Source: Synechococcus sp. CS-1330
Lineage (GTDB): Bacteria > Cyanobacteriota > Cyanobacteriia > PCC-6307 > Cyanobiaceae
NCBI GenBank assembly: GCA_025128025.1
Contig: JAHLYR010000022.1
Span: 1-43,907, forward strand
Length of the DNA stretch: 43,907 bases
Direction of reading: 5' to 3'
The position numbers were made by a program, and so were the translations under genes. Below are positions 35,433 to 43,907 of the stretch, piece after piece; position 1 is the first letter of the stretch, and each line of letters starts with the position of its first letter. A model generated the notes under the pieces. It made no database searches, had not been told where the DNA came from, and saw only the letters and a list, made by a program, of their open reading frames with translations.

Positions 35433-36878
35433 GTGGCCAAGCCCAGCACTTTTTTTGTCTGCACCAGCTGTGGAGCCCAGGCTCGCCAGTTTTTTGGCAA
35501 GTGCGCCAGCTGCGGCAGCTGGAACACATTGGTGGAGCAAAAAGCTGCTCCGGCGGCCGACAGTCGGCGCCGGCGGCCGGTGGCCGAGCCTGAAGCCGTT
35601 GTCGCCGGCCAGCCCCGACGCTCCGAGCCGATCCAAGCGGTGGGCGAGCGGGCCTTGCAGCGGCTTAGCAGCGGCTACGGCGAATTCGATCGGGTGCTGG
35701 GCGGTGGCCTGGTGCCCGGCTCCCTGGTGCTGGTGGGCGGCGACCCGGGAATTGGAAAGAGCACCCTGCTGCTGCAGAGCGCCCGCGCCATGGCGGCTCG
35801 GGCGTCGGTGCTCTACGTGAGTGCGGAGGAGTCGGCCCAGCAGGTGAAGCTGCGCTGGCGTCGCCTAGCGGAGGCCATCACTGGCGAACCCGAAGCCGGT
35901 GAAAGCAACGCTGGGGCTGATTTTCAGCTGCTCGCCGAAACCGATCTGGAGCTGGTGCTGCAGGAGCTGGAGGCGTTGCGGCCAGCGGTGGCGATCATTG
36001 ATTCGATCCAGGCCCTCCATGACGCCGAACTGGGCAGCGCCCCTGGTTCGGTGTCCCAGGTGCGGGAATGTGCCGCTGCCCTAGCCCGCATCGCCAAGCG
36101 CCAGGACACCGCCCTGCTGCTGGTGGGTCACGTGACCAAGGAGGGCGCCCTGGCGGGCCCGAAGGTGCTCGAGCATCTGGTGGATGCGGTGCTGACCTTT
36201 GAGGGCGACCGCTTTGCCAGCCACCGGCTGCTGCGGGCGGTGAAAAACCGCTTCGGCGCCACCCATGAGCTGGGCGTTTTCGAGATGCGTGATCGGGGCC
36301 TGGCCGAGGTGACCAACCCCAGCGAGCTATTTCTCGGCAGCGATGAACCCAGCGCCGGCACCGCCACGATCGTGGCCTGCGAGGGCACCAGGCCCCTGGT
36401 GGTTGAAATGCAGGCCCTAGTGAGCACCACCAGTTACGCCAGCCCGCGGCGCAGCGCCACCGGCATCGCCGTTAATCGCCTGCACCAGATCTTGGCCGTG
36501 CTCGAAAAGCACCTGGGCCTGCCCCTGTCACGATTTGACTGCTACCTGGCGGTGGCCGGCGGGCTGGAGGTGGAGGAGCCCGCGGCGGATCTCGGTGTGG
36601 CCGCGGCGGTGGTGGCCAGCTACCGCGACCTCACCCTGCCGCCCGGCACGGTGCTGGTGGGGGAGCTGGGCCTGGGCGGTCAGCTGCGGCCCGTGGGGCA
36701 GCTGGAGCTGCGGCTGCAGGAGGCGGCGCGGCTGGGCTTCACCCGGGCGGTGGTGCCGAGGGGTACGGGCCTGGCCAAGGCGGCAGCTGGGTTTGGTCTG
36801 CAGCTGCTGGAGGCCGGTGGCGTGGCCGAGGCGCTGGTGGCCGCCTTGGGCGTGAATCCGGCGGATGATCGGGGTTAA
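35433..36878 (+). CDS. radA: DNA repair protein RadA
   Basis: A 481-residue RecA-like ATPase that helps branch migration in recombination. The order is complete: N-terminal zinc finger CTSCGAQARQFFGKCASCG, Walker A GGDPGIGKSTLLLQ, the KNRFG motif (VKNRFGATHELGVF), and the C-terminal Lon-like domain (YLAVAGGLEVEEPAADLGVA). The start is GTG 35433 (GTG GCC AAG), which keeps the conserved AKPSTFFVC. The stop lies six bases from that of ycf3 on the other strand. Confidence 0.97.
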   Translation: MAKPSTFFVCTSCGAQARQFFGKCASCGSWNTLVEQKAAPAADSRRRRPVAEPEAVVAGQPRRSEPIQAVGERALQRLSSGYGEFDRVLGGGLVPGSLVLVGGDPGIGKSTLLLQSARAMAARASVLYVSAEESAQQVKLRWRRLAEAITGEPEAGESNAGADFQLLAETDLELVLQELEALRPAVAIIDSIQALHDAELGSAPGSVSQVRECAAALARIAKRQDTALLLVGHVTKEGALAGPKVLEHLVDAVLTFEGDRFASHRLLRAVKNRFGATHELGVFEMRDRGLAEVTNPSELFLGSDEPSAGTATIVACEGTRPLVVEMQALVSTTSYASPRRSATGIAVNRLHQILAVLEKHLGLPLSRFDCYLAVAGGLEVEEPAADLGVAAAVVASYRDLTLPPGTVLVGELGLGGQLRPVGQLELRLQEAARLGFTRAVVPRGTGLAKAAAGFGLQLLEAGGVAEALVAALGVNPADDRG

Positions 36879-36884
36879 TCCGGT

Positions 36885-37406
36885 TCAGAAATACACGTCG
36901 ACGCTGCCGCGGCCGCTGGTTTTGAGCCAGTTCTGGGCTTCGATGTAGTTGTTTGGTGCCAGGCGGATCGCCTTGCCCCAGAAGTCGGCGGCCTGATCGA
37001 AGCAGCGATCAGCCTCATCGGCATCGCCGCTCTCTTCGGCGATTGAGCCCAGGTGGTGGTGAATCACCGCCATGTTGTTGAGGGCCTGGGGCATCTTGCT
37101 GTTGAGATCCAGGGCCTGGCCGTAGAAGTCAAGCGCTTTGGCGTGGTCACCATTTGAGGCAAACACCAACGCCATGTTGTAGAGGATGAAAGCCTTGTCG
37201 TTGGGGTCGTCCTCCAGGGTGAGCGCCTCCTCGTAGTTCTCAAGGGCTTCTGCGTATTCGCCGTCGGCCTGGGCGCTCATGCCGTCGCGGTAGTAGGCGA
37301 ATGCCTCCTTAGCTCGTCGGTTGGTGGGCAGCACCTTGAGGATCAAGTCGGCCATCACCGTGAAGCTCTTATCGATGAAGTTGTCGTTGCGCTGACTGCG
37401 GGGCAC
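36885..37406 (-). CDS. ycf3: Photosystem I assembly protein Ycf3
   Basis: A 173-residue thylakoid-associated chaperone for photosystem I assembly. [20 protein letters not shown] is the universal Ycf3 N-terminus. Three TPR units follow: [42 protein letters not shown] and [23 protein letters not shown] 37406 gives exactly the usual start (MPRSQ) and length; an ATG at 37436 would add ten residues. The copper ATPase starts about 40 bases away in the other direction. Confidence 0.96.
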   Translation of the reverse strand: MPRSQRNDNFIDKSFTVMADLILKVLPTNRRAKEAFAYYRDGMSAQADGEYAEALENYEEALTLEDDPNDKAFILYNMALVFASNGDHAKALDFYGQALDLNSKMPQALNNMAVIHHHLGSIAEESGDADEADRCFDQAADFWGKAIRLAPNNYIEAQNWLKTSGRGSVDVYF

Positions 37407-37444
37407 GGGCTGGGGCGGCGGACTTCGTGGTCCCATCCTGGCGG

Positions 37445-39787
37445 ATGTCCCTAGCCTGGGCCGACTCCTTTACCTGCTTGGCCTTGCACTCGCTCCAGGA
37501 GCCGCCTCTGCTGGAGCCCCTCCTGCTGGAGATCGAGGGGATGAAGTGCGGCGGCTGCGTGCGGGCCGTGGAGCAGCGCCTGCTGGATCAGCCCGGGGTG
37601 CGCCAGGCCAGCGTCAACCTCTTAACCCGCACTGCCTGGGTCGATCTCGCCTCTGCGGAAGCGGATCAAGGCAACCTGCTTGAGGCCTTGGCAGAGCTGG
37701 GTTTCCAGGCACGACTGCGCTCCAGTGAAGTTGAGTTGTCGAGTCGCCGGGAGCGCTTGCGGGCGCGCAGCTGGTGGCAGCAGTGGCGCCAGCTGGTGGT
37801 GGCCCTGGTGCTGCTGCTGGTGTCCGTGCTCGGCCATCTGCCAGGGGCGGGGCTTGGTGCCCTCTGGATTCACGCCTTGGTGGCCACTGCAGCCTTGGCC
37901 GGGCCCGGGCGGCCGATTTTGGTGCGGGGAATCCAGGGAGCTCTGGCCGGCTTGCCCAGCATGGACACCCTGGTGGGACTGGGGGTGTTCAGCGCCTACG
38001 GGGCCAGCTTGGTGGCCTTCCTTTGGCCTCACACCGGCTGGCCTTGCTTTTTCAATGAGCCGGTGATGCTGCTCGGCTTTGTGCTGCTGGGCCGCTTTTT
38101 GGAGGAACGGGCCCGCTTTCGCACCGGCCGTGCCCTCGAGCAGCTCGCTGAGCTCCAACCTGACACCGCCCTGCTGCTGCTTGGCGATGGGCCGCCGCGT
38201 CCGGTGCGGGTTGGCGGCCTGCGCCCCGGTGACCGCGTTCGGTTGCTGCCTGGAGACCGGGTGCCAGTTGATGGCGTGGTGCTGGAGGGCTGCTCGGCGG
38301 TGGATGTTTCAGGCCTTACCGGCGAACCGCTTCCCCTGCAGGCCGCTGCCGGCAGCGAGCTCGCCGCCGGCAGCCTCAATTTGGAGGCGCCCCTGGTGCT
38401 GGAGGTGAGTCGCCGTGGGGCCGATAGCGCCATTGCCCGGATCATCCATTTGGTGGAGCGGGCCCAGGCGCGTAAGGCGCCAATTCAGGCCCTAGTCGAC
38501 CGGATCGCCGGGAGTTTCACCCTGGTGGTGCTGGCTTTAGCGGTGGCGACGCTGCTTTTTTGGTGGCTGCTAGGCACCGAGATCTGGCCCCAGGTGCTCA
38601 ACTCCCCCCATGCGGCAGGTCATGCCGGCCATGGGGTGCTTGGCACCAGCGCCGAAACCCCCTTTGCCCTGGCCCTGCAATTAGCAATTTCGGTGTTGGT
38701 GGTGGCCTGCCCTTGCGCCCTGGGCCTAGCTACCCCCACCGCCATCACGGTGGGCACGGGTAGGGCTGCCCGGGAGGGTTTGCTGTTTCGCGGTGGTGAT
38801 GCGATTGAAACCGCTGCCCGGCTCCAGGCTGTGCTGTTCGATAAAACCGGCACTCTCACCCTGGGGCGTGCCTTGGTGGCGGCGGTGGAGCCCCTCGCTG
38901 ATCTTGATGCCGATCGGCTGGTGCAACTGGCTGCCAGCCTTGAAGCAGGCACTCGCCATCCCCTTGGCCATGCCCTGCTGCAGGAGGCCCAACGCCGTGA
39001 TCTGGCGTTATTGGAGTTGAGTGACTCCCAAACCACTGCCGGTGAAGGCGTGGCGGGCTTGGTTGAGGGCCGCCGGCTGCGGGTCGGGCGGCTGGCTTGG
39101 GTGGTAGCGGCGCCCTCAGCCGCATTGCTGGCCCGCCAGGCCCTGCTCGAGTGTCACGGTGCCAGCGTGTTGGCCGTGGCCGACGACCAGCTGGGCCTGC
39201 TCGGATTAGTAGCAATCAATGATCAGCCCCGCCCGGACGCGGCGGCGGTGTTGGCAGCCCTGCGGGGCATGGATCTTGAGCTTGGCCTGCTCAGTGGCGA
39301 TCGGCGTGAGCCGGTGCAGCAGCTGGGCAGCAGGCTGGGTCTGAAGTCGGCGGAGCTTGCCTGGGAACTGCGGCCCGAGCAGAAGCTGGAGCGCATCCTG
39401 CAGCATCCGGCCTACGGCGCCCTGGCGATGGTGGGTGATGGCATCAACGACGCCCCGGCCCTGGCTGCGGCAGACCTTGGTATCGCTGTCGGTACGGGCA
39501 CCCAGATCGCTCAGGACAGCGCCGATTTGGTGGTGATGGGCGAGCAGCTCGATGGCATTGTGCGGGCCCTGCTGCTGGCCCGCCGCACCATGGCCAAGGT
39601 GCGCCAAAACCTTGCTTGGGCCTTTGGTTACAACCTGATCGTGCTGCCGCTGGCGGCCGGCGTGTTGCTGCCGGGCTTTGGGGTGTTGCTCACCCCGCCG
39701 CTGGCTGCCCTGCTGATGGCTCTTAGTTCGATCACGGTGGTGGCAAATGCCCTGTTGCTGCAGGATGGGAGAGATGATGCCAGCTGA
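37445..39787 (+). CDS. Copper-translocating P1B-type ATPase (CtaA/PacS type)
   Basis: About 780 residues, a CPx-ATPase moving copper across membranes; in cyanobacteria CtaA imports into the cytosol and PacS loads plastocyanin in thylakoids, and which one this is cannot be told. One N-terminal heavy-metal domain carries [13 protein letters not shown]. Then come eight membrane helices, the actuator loop DVSGLTGEP, the CPC motif in [15 protein letters not shown], phosphorylation site LFDKTGTLT, and hinge [13 protein letters not shown]. The loop before the CPC helix is His-rich ([12 protein letters not shown]). The start (ATG 37445) leaves about 28 variable residues before the metal domain. tmk overlaps its end. 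Confidence 0.94.
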   Translation: MSLAWADSFTCLALHSLQEPPLLEPLLLEIEGMKCGGCVRAVEQRLLDQPGVRQASVNLLTRTAWVDLASAEADQGNLLEALAELGFQARLRSSEVELSSRRERLRARSWWQQWRQLVVALVLLLVSVLGHLPGAGLGALWIHALVATAALAGPGRPILVRGIQGALAGLPSMDTLVGLGVFSAYGASLVAFLWPHTGWPCFFNEPVMLLGFVLLGRFLEERARFRTGRALEQLAELQPDTALLLLGDGPPRPVRVGGLRPGDRVRLLPGDRVPVDGVVLEGCSAVDVSGLTGEPLPLQAAAGSELAAGSLNLEAPLVLEVSRRGADSAIARIIHLVERAQARKAPIQALVDRIAGSFTLVVLALAVATLLFWWLLGTEIWPQVLNSPHAAGHAGHGVLGTSAETPFALALQLAISVLVVACPCALGLATPTAITVGTGRAAREGLLFRGGDAIETAARLQAVLFDKTGTLTLGRALVAAVEPLADLDADRLVQLAASLEAGTRHPLGHALLQEAQRRDLALLELSDSQTTAGEGVAGLVEGRRLRVGRLAWVVAAPSAALLARQALLECHGASVLAVADDQLGLLGLVAINDQPRPDAAAVLAALRGMDLELGLLSGDRREPVQQLGSRLGLKSAELAWELRPEQKLERILQHPAYGALAMVGDGINDAPALAAADLGIAVGTGTQIAQDSADLVVMGEQLDGIVRALLLARRTMAKVRQNLAWAFGYNLIVLPLAAGVLLPGFGVLLTPPLAALLMALSSITVVANALLLQDGRDDAS

Positions 39788-40457
39788 TTTCCAGGTGGCG
39801 GCGCCGGCCGTGGCTCCCCGGGGCAGGTTTGTGGTGCTTGAGGGCATCGATGGCTGCGGCAAGAGCACCCAGATCGAGGCTCTGCGTCGCTGGCTGCCCA
39901 CCAGTGGCTTGCTGGCAACCGGCGCCGAGCTGCTGGTGACCCGGGAGCCGGGGGGCACTGCCCTGGGGACCGCCCTGCGCCAGCTGCTGCTGCACCCCCC
40001 GGGTGAGGCGGCGCCGGAGCCAATGGCCGAGCTGCTGCTCTACGCCGCCGACCGGGCCCAGCATGTGGAGCAGTGCATTCTGCCGGCTCTGGCAGCCGGG
40101 CATTGGGTGCTGAGCGATCGCTACAGCGGCTCTACGGCGGCCTATCAGGGGTATGGCCGCGGCCTCGACCTGGACCGTATCGCCCAGCTGGAGCAGCTGG
40201 CTACTGGAGGCCTGGCCCCCGATCTCACCCTGTGGCTGGAGTTGCCCCTGGCCGAATCCCTGCGCCGCCGCGGTGAGCGCACTGCCGATCGCATCGAGGC
40301 CAGCGGTGAGGCTTTTCTGCAGCGGGTTATCGATGGTTTTGCGGCCCTGGCCGCAGGGCGGGGCTGGCGGCGTGTCGATGCCACCGGGGCACCGGAGCAG
40401 GTGGCGGCAGCCTGCTGCGGCTTGCTGGCCGAGCTTGCGGCTGGTTCGCCCCCATGA
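39777..40457 (+). CDS. tmk: Thymidylate kinase
   Basis: About 226 residues; phosphorylates dTMP to dTDP for DNA synthesis. The P-loop is EGIDGCGKSTQIEAL, followed by VTREPGGTALGTALR and the DRYSGSTAAYQGYGRGLD motif. The LID region has RRRGERTADRIE. Starts at 39765, 39774 and 39777 are in frame; ATG 39777 with GGGAGAG just upstream is preferred. It overlaps the end of the copper ATPase gene by 11 bases, and its stop overlaps the holB start as ATGA. Confidence 0.95.
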   Translation: MPADFQVAAPAVAPRGRFVVLEGIDGCGKSTQIEALRRWLPTSGLLATGAELLVTREPGGTALGTALRQLLLHPPGEAAPEPMAELLLYAADRAQHVEQCILPALAAGHWVLSDRYSGSTAAYQGYGRGLDLDRIAQLEQLATGGLAPDLTLWLELPLAESLRRRGERTADRIEASGEAFLQRVIDGFAALAAGRGWRRVDATGAPEQVAAACCGLLAELAAGSPP

Positions 40458-41404
40458 CGGCCCTATTTGAAGACCTGCTTGGTCAGACCAGGGCCGTATC
40501 CCTGCTTGAGGCTTCTTTGGTTAAGGGGCGGCTGGCGCCGGCCTATCTGTTTGCCGGCCCAGATGGCGTCGGGCGGCGGTTGGCGGCGTTGCGCTTTTTG
40601 GAGGGTGTGCTGGCAGGGCTTCAGGGCGATGCCGGTATCCGCCGGCGTCTGCAGGAGGGAAACCACCCGGATCTGCTCTGGGTCGAGCCCACCTATCAGG
40701 ACAAAGGCCAGTTGGTGCCGGCTTCCAAGGCCGGGGAGCTGGGCTTGGCGCGGCGGGCTGCACCCCAGCTGCGGCTTGAGCAGATTCGCGACGTTTCGCG
40801 CTTTTTATCCCGCCGGGCCGTGGAAGCCAGGGGCTGTGTGGTGGTGCTGGAGGACGCCGAGGCGATGGCCGAGGGTGCAGCCAATGCCTTGCTCAAAACC
40901 CTGGAGGAGCCAGGCGAGGGCCTGCTGATTTTGATCGCAGCGACGCCAGAGCAGCTGCTCACCACGATTCGCTCCCGCTGCCAGCAGATCCCCTTCACCC
41001 GACTCAGCTCCGACCAGCTGGCGGTGGTGCTGGAGCGCTGCGGTGAGCCCGCCCCAACGGCCGATCCACCTGAACTGCTGGAGCTGGCTGCAGGTTCGCC
41101 GGGGGCCCTGCTGCGTTGCCGGCAGGCCTGGGCAGACCTGCCTGAGGGGCTGGCGGCCAGGTTGCTGGATTTGTTAGCAGCTGCGGAGCCCCTCCAGGCC
41201 CTGGCCCTGGCAAGGGATCTGGCCGAGGCCCTCGATGCTGAACAACAGCTATGGCTGCTTGGCTGGTGGCAGCTGGCGTTGTGGCGTCGGCAGGCCCCGG
41301 TGGCCCAGCTCCAGCGCCTGGAGCGCCTGCGCAGCCAGCTGCGCGCCTACGTGCAGCCGCGGCTGGCCTGGGAAGTGGCTCTGCTGGAGTTGGCCGGGAT
41401 CTGA
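40454..41404 (+). CDS. holB: DNA polymerase III delta' subunit (HolB-like)
   Basis: A 316-residue AAA+ clamp-loader subunit. FEDLLGQTRAVSLLEASL and LAPAYLFAGPDGVGRRLAAL are the N-terminal features; in the latter the Walker A lysine is replaced by arginine, in line with delta' having no ATPase activity. VVVLEDAEAMAEGAANALLKTLEEPGEG-type text (split here as EDAEAM and LLKTLEEP) and TIRSRCQQIPF with the arginine-finger SRC motif follow. The tmk-holB order is widespread in bacteria. The stop abuts the rpaA stop with no gap. Confidence 0.93.
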   Translation: MTALFEDLLGQTRAVSLLEASLVKGRLAPAYLFAGPDGVGRRLAALRFLEGVLAGLQGDAGIRRRLQEGNHPDLLWVEPTYQDKGQLVPASKAGELGLARRAAPQLRLEQIRDVSRFLSRRAVEARGCVVVLEDAEAMAEGAANALLKTLEEPGEGLLILIAATPEQLLTTIRSRCQQIPFTRLSSDQLAVVLERCGEPAPTADPPELLELAAGSPGALLRCRQAWADLPEGLAARLLDLLAAAEPLQALALARDLAEALDAEQQLWLLGWWQLALWRRQAPVAQLQRLERLRSQLRAYVQPRLAWEVALLELAGI

Positions 41405-42130
41405 TCAGCTGGCCTGGGCTTGGCGTTCGCTGGGTAGCTCCAGGCAGTAGCCGGCGCCGTACACCGTTTTGATGAAGCGGGGTTTGCGGGGGTCGGGCTC
41501 GAGCTTGGTGCGAAGGTGGCGCACGTGCACCCTGATGGTCTCGATGTCGTCGTCAGGTTCGTAGCCCCACACCTCCTTGAGGATCAGGGAAGGCGCCACG
41601 GTTTGGCCGTGGCGCTGCAGCAGGCAGTGCAGCAGTTCGAATTCCAGGTGGGTGAGACGCACCGGCTCGTCAAACCAGATGGCTTCAAAGCGCTCCGGCA
41701 CCAGGGTGATGCAGCCGTAGCTGAGGATTTCGTTGTGCTTGGTGGAGAGGGGGGCATGGTCGCTGCGGCGCAGCAGCGCCTTAACCCGCACCATCAGCTC
41801 CTCGAGATCGAAGGGCTTGGGGAGATAGTCGTCGGCGCCGGAATTGAAACCGCTCACCTTGTCTTTGATACTGCCGAGGGCCGTGAGCATCAGGATCGGA
41901 ATCTTGGCAGTCCGCTCATCGCGCCGTAGGCGCTGGCAGAGGGTGAGGCCATCGACCTTGGGCAGCATCAGATCCAGCAGGATCAGGTCAGGGCTGTATT
42001 GCAGGGCAAGGGCCTGGCCCTTGATGCCGTCTTCGGCTCGCTGTACGTCAAAGCCGCCATGCTCTAGGTGGCCTGCCACCAGCTCGCGCATGTCGCTGTC
42101 GTCTTCGATCAGCAGGATGCAAGGCTTCAT
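41405..42130 (-). CDS. rpaA: Response regulator RpaA
   Basis: A 241-residue OmpR-type regulator, the output factor of the circadian SasA-RpaA pathway. The receiver has D10-D11, phosphorylation site D53 ([13 protein letters not shown]) and K105 ([10 protein letters not shown]). The DNA-binding domain has [19 protein letters not shown] and [20 protein letters not shown], which distinguish RpaA from RpaB. About 230 bases of leader lie between its ATG and the tRNA-Asn terminator; I see no further gene there. No kai or sasA gene is in the window. Confidence 0.95.
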   Translation of the reverse strand: MKPCILLIEDDSDMRELVAGHLEHGGFDVQRAEDGIKGQALALQYSPDLILLDLMLPKVDGLTLCQRLRRDERTAKIPILMLTALGSIKDKVSGFNSGADDYLPKPFDLEELMVRVKALLRRSDHAPLSTKHNEILSYGCITLVPERFEAIWFDEPVRLTHLEFELLHCLLQRHGQTVAPSLILKEVWGYEPDDDIETIRVHVRHLRTKLEPDPRKPRFIKTVYGAGYCLELPSERQAQAS

Positions 42131-42370
42131 GGAATGAGGTGGTGGAGCAATCGCTACTGCCGCAGCGAACTTCAGCGCATTTTCTCCGTTTTTGCCCGAA
42201 AGGGCGAGCTCCGGCGCTTATTTAGGGCTTGCTGAAACGATTTTTTTCGGCTGATCGAGCCGGATCGCACTCTTTCGCCTGACTCAGGCCAGTGGCGGCA
42301 AGCCCTGAAGCTGTCATCTCCGGCCAGAATCCTCAGGATTTCTTCCTGGTTTTTGTTGTGGCAGGGCCAT

Positions 42371-42400
42371 TAAAAAACCGCAACCCAAGGGCTGCGGTTT
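42371..42400 (-). terminator. Intrinsic terminator after tRNA-Asn
   Basis: On the minus strand AAACCGCAGCCC and GGGTTGCGGTTT form a 12-base-pair stem (including one G-T type pair) with a two-base loop, followed by TTTTTA. It lies 10 bases after the tRNA 3' end, a standard rho-independent terminator that separates the tRNA from rpaA downstream. Confidence 0.85.
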
Positions 42401-42410
42401 GGTGAATAAG

Positions 42411-42482
<72 letters not shown>

Positions 42483-42511
42483 ATAAGCCGGATCAAACCG
42501 GTGGGAAGACC

Positions 42512-43195
42512 TTACCCTTCGGCCCTGCCGCCCTGCAAGGGGGCCAGGCGCTGGGCTAGCTGCTGTCCGTTCTGCCAGCTCCCCACGGAGCCGTGTTCCA
42601 TCAAGGCGGCGCCATCGCAGTGCTGCAGCTCCTCAAGCCTATGGGTGATCCAAAGGGCAGTGAGTGGGGCTGCGGGCCGGTGGGTGAGCTGCCAGAGCAA
42701 CTGCAAAACGCCGCTTTGACTGTCGGGATCTAGCAGGGCGGTTGGTTCGTCAAGCAGCACTAGATCGGCGTCGCCGGCCAGGGCGCCGGCTATGGCCAAG
42801 CGCTGCTTCTGGCCGCCGCTGAGGGTGTGGATTGGCCGCTCTTCAAAACCGCCTAAACCCACTTGGACAAGGGATTGGGCGACTCTCGAGCGCCGCTCAT
42901 CACCGCCTAATTCTGCTGGTAAGCCTAGTTGCAGGTCGCTGGCGCAGCTGGGCAGCAGCAGCTGATGGTCTGGGTTTTGAAAAACGAGTGCGGCCTTGCC
43001 GGCAGCGTGGATGCGGCCGCTGCGGGGCTCCAGTAGGCCGGCGATCAATCGCAGCAAGGTGCTCTTGCCGCTGCCATTGGTGCCCACCAGCATCCATAGC
43101 CCTGGCCTCGGGATCTGCAGGGTGCAGTGGCGCAGGGCTAGGCGGCCGTTGGGCCAGGCGAAGCTCAGGCGCTCAACGGTGAGAGGAGGGGTCAT
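42512..43195 (-). CDS. ECF/CbiO-type ABC transporter ATPase, orphan
   Basis: A 227-residue single ATPase domain. Walker A is GTNGSGKST (residues 38-46), the Q-loop is LVFQNPDHQLLLPS, characteristic of energy-coupling-factor and cobalt-type ATPases, the signature is LSGGQKQRLAIAGAL, Walker B LVLLDEPT, and the switch His is in WITHRLEEL. No T or substrate-binding component lies next to it, so its partner and the vitamin or metal transported are unknown. Start ATG 43195; about 30 bases separate it from the UPF0367 gene upstream on the same strand. Confidence 0.9.
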   Translation of the reverse strand: MTPPLTVERLSFAWPNGRLALRHCTLQIPRPGLWMLVGTNGSGKSTLLRLIAGLLEPRSGRIHAAGKAALVFQNPDHQLLLPSCASDLQLGLPAELGGDERRSRVAQSLVQVGLGGFEERPIHTLSGGQKQRLAIAGALAGDADLVLLDEPTALLDPDSQSGVLQLLWQLTHRPAAPLTALWITHRLEELQHCDGAALMEHGSVGSWQNGQQLAQRLAPLQGGRAEG

Positions 43196-43228
43196 GACCG
43201 GGTGGCTCCAGCGCGATGCCTTGGCAGC

Positions 43229-43492
43229 TCAGCTGTCGAAGCTGAAACCAGGGCGCTTGCCGCCGCTACCCGTGGCTGATTTCTCGTACAGCTGCACCGC
43301 TACCACTTCACTGCAAAGCAAGGTGATGCGCTTGTCCTCCTCCTTCTCGCAGGTGAGTTCCAGCAGTCGGGGGCCATCGCCTTCGAGGACCTGCCGCACC
43401 TGGTTGTAGAGGACCTGGGCATCGTTCAGCTCCTTGCGCTGAACGGCGACAGGCATGGGGCTGAGCTTGAGGGAGAGCTCGACTACGTACAT
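43229..43492 (-). CDS. UPF0367 family protein
   Basis: An 87-residue cyanobacterial conserved protein. [37 protein letters not shown] and the end KRPGFSF are the family features; the function is unknown. ATG 43492 gives the normal start; a longer frame to 43516 is not needed. It is divergent from psbD with about 178 bases between. Confidence 0.9.
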   Translation of the reverse strand: MYVVELSLKLSPMPVAVQRKELNDAQVLYNQVRQVLEGDGPRLLELTCEKEEDKRITLLCSEVVAVQLYEKSATGSGGKRPGFSFDS

Positions 43493-43670
43493 GGAGGGGG
43501 GTTGGGCTGGCCCCACTGTGGCGAATCCCGTCCCCCATGGTGCAAGGACGCGACTTGGGCAAACGCAACTGGCGGCCCCTAGGTAAATCTGCTCAGCGTT
43601 GCCGTGGGCCTGCGCACCTGACGGTTGTGACCCGTAGTATTCCGTTGTAACGCTTCATGAAGCCGCTCTC

Positions 43671-43907
43671 ATGACGATCGCCTTAGGCCGCGCGCCGCAG
43701 CGGGGATGGTTCGACATCCTCGATGACTGGCTCAAGCGCGACCGCTTCGTATTTGTGGGGTGGTCTGGTCTGCTCCTGTTCCCCACGGCCTATTTGGCCC
43801 TGGGTGGCTGGCTCACCGGCACCACCTTTGTCACTTCCTGGTACACCCACGGAATTGCCAGCTCCTACCTAGAGGGCTGCAACTTCCTCACCGCCGCCGT
43901 CAGCACC
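43671..43907 (+). CDS. psbD: Photosystem II D2 protein, 5' part only
   Basis: The first 79 codons of psbD; the gene runs off the window. [20 protein letters not shown] and [20 protein letters not shown] are diagnostic of D2, and the first membrane helix is complete. D2 with D1 forms the photosystem II reaction centre. A possible -10 box TAGTAT is at 43635-43640, without a clear -35; no perfect HLR1 (RpaB) site was found upstream. The start ATG has no strong Shine-Dalgarno. Confidence 0.98.
   Translation, partial: MTIALGRAPQRGWFDILDDWLKRDRFVFVGWSGLLLFPTAYLALGGWLTGTTFVTSWYTHGIASSYLEGCNFLTAAVST

Noticed and set aside
42131-42370. A 31-codon minus-strand frame and a short GCCC-GGGC hairpin in the rpaA leader
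   Set aside because: The frame has no family features and the hairpin lacks a T tract; treated as leader sequence.
43612-43670. RpaB HLR1 site before psbD
   Set aside because: GTTGTAAC at 43644-43651 resembles one half-site but no properly spaced second half was found.

Overview
The window is a chromosomal stretch of a GC-rich unicellular cyanobacterium, most likely of the Synechococcus/Cyanobium picocyanobacterial lineage. Diagnostic genes are psbD, ycf3, ycf34, ndhM, seven NDH-1 subunits, the response regulators RpaA and RpaB, RbcR, plant-type phytoene desaturase, and small cyanobacterial families (UPF0367, DUF3172). The HIP1 octamer GCGATCGC was seen only three times, which fits that lineage better than larger freshwater cyanobacteria. 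Assignment is from protein motifs read by eye; no database search was run.

Layout. 1-1.6 kb: a small accessory patch with a vapBC toxin-antitoxin pair whose toxin is cut by an in-frame stop, a SUI1/YciH-type translation factor, and a second, clearly broken vapC. 1.7-5.4 kb: dgkA, trpB, a TerB-like protein, then rhodanese followed by hrcA. 5.4-7.5 kb: DUF3352 membrane protein and SixA phosphatase. 7.6-13.1 kb: gltA, ndhA-I-G-E, NAD kinase and a CYTH protein, all on the plus strand. 13.1-16.9 kb: a PedR-like LuxR regulator divergent from a metF-like gene, then a sugar nucleotidyltransferase, scpA and a LapA-like membrane protein. 17.0-20.9 kb: ndhD and ndhF, separated by 286 bases that hold two large imperfect palindromes. 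21.0-26.2 kb: NnrU family protein, rbcR, ndhM-DUF3172, and phytoene desaturase-phytoene synthase. 26.2-30.6 kb: an alpha/beta hydrolase apparently starting at CTG and coupled to an RRM protein, CCA-adding enzyme, ycf34, tsaB, and a YdcF protein. 30.5-35.3 kb: rpaB-plsX-fabH-fabD-plsC, joining light/redox control to fatty acid and phospholipid synthesis. 35.4-42.5 kb: radA, ycf3, a copper P-type ATPase, tmk-holB, rpaA, tRNA-Asn. 42.5 kb to the end: an orphan ECF-type ATPase, a UPF0367 protein, and the 5' part of psbD.

Genes are tightly packed: no gene-free stretch exceeds 300 bases. The longest are 18598-18883 (palindromes) and 42131-42410 (rpaA leader and tRNA-Asn terminator; no other gene recognised). 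Five convergent gene pairs overlap at their 3' ends and one more abuts with no gap. Many starts are GTG or TTG with weak or no Shine-Dalgarno sequence, so several start positions are uncertain by a few codons.

Most of the window is conserved core physiology: NDH-1 electron transport and CO2 uptake, carotenoid synthesis, lipid synthesis, photosystem assembly, and the RpaA/RpaB regulators. I see no phage, insertion sequence, CRISPR array or complete novel defence system. The least explained items are the decayed toxin-antitoxin patch, the paired palindromes between ndhF and ndhD, the CTG start, and the PlsX N-terminal extension.
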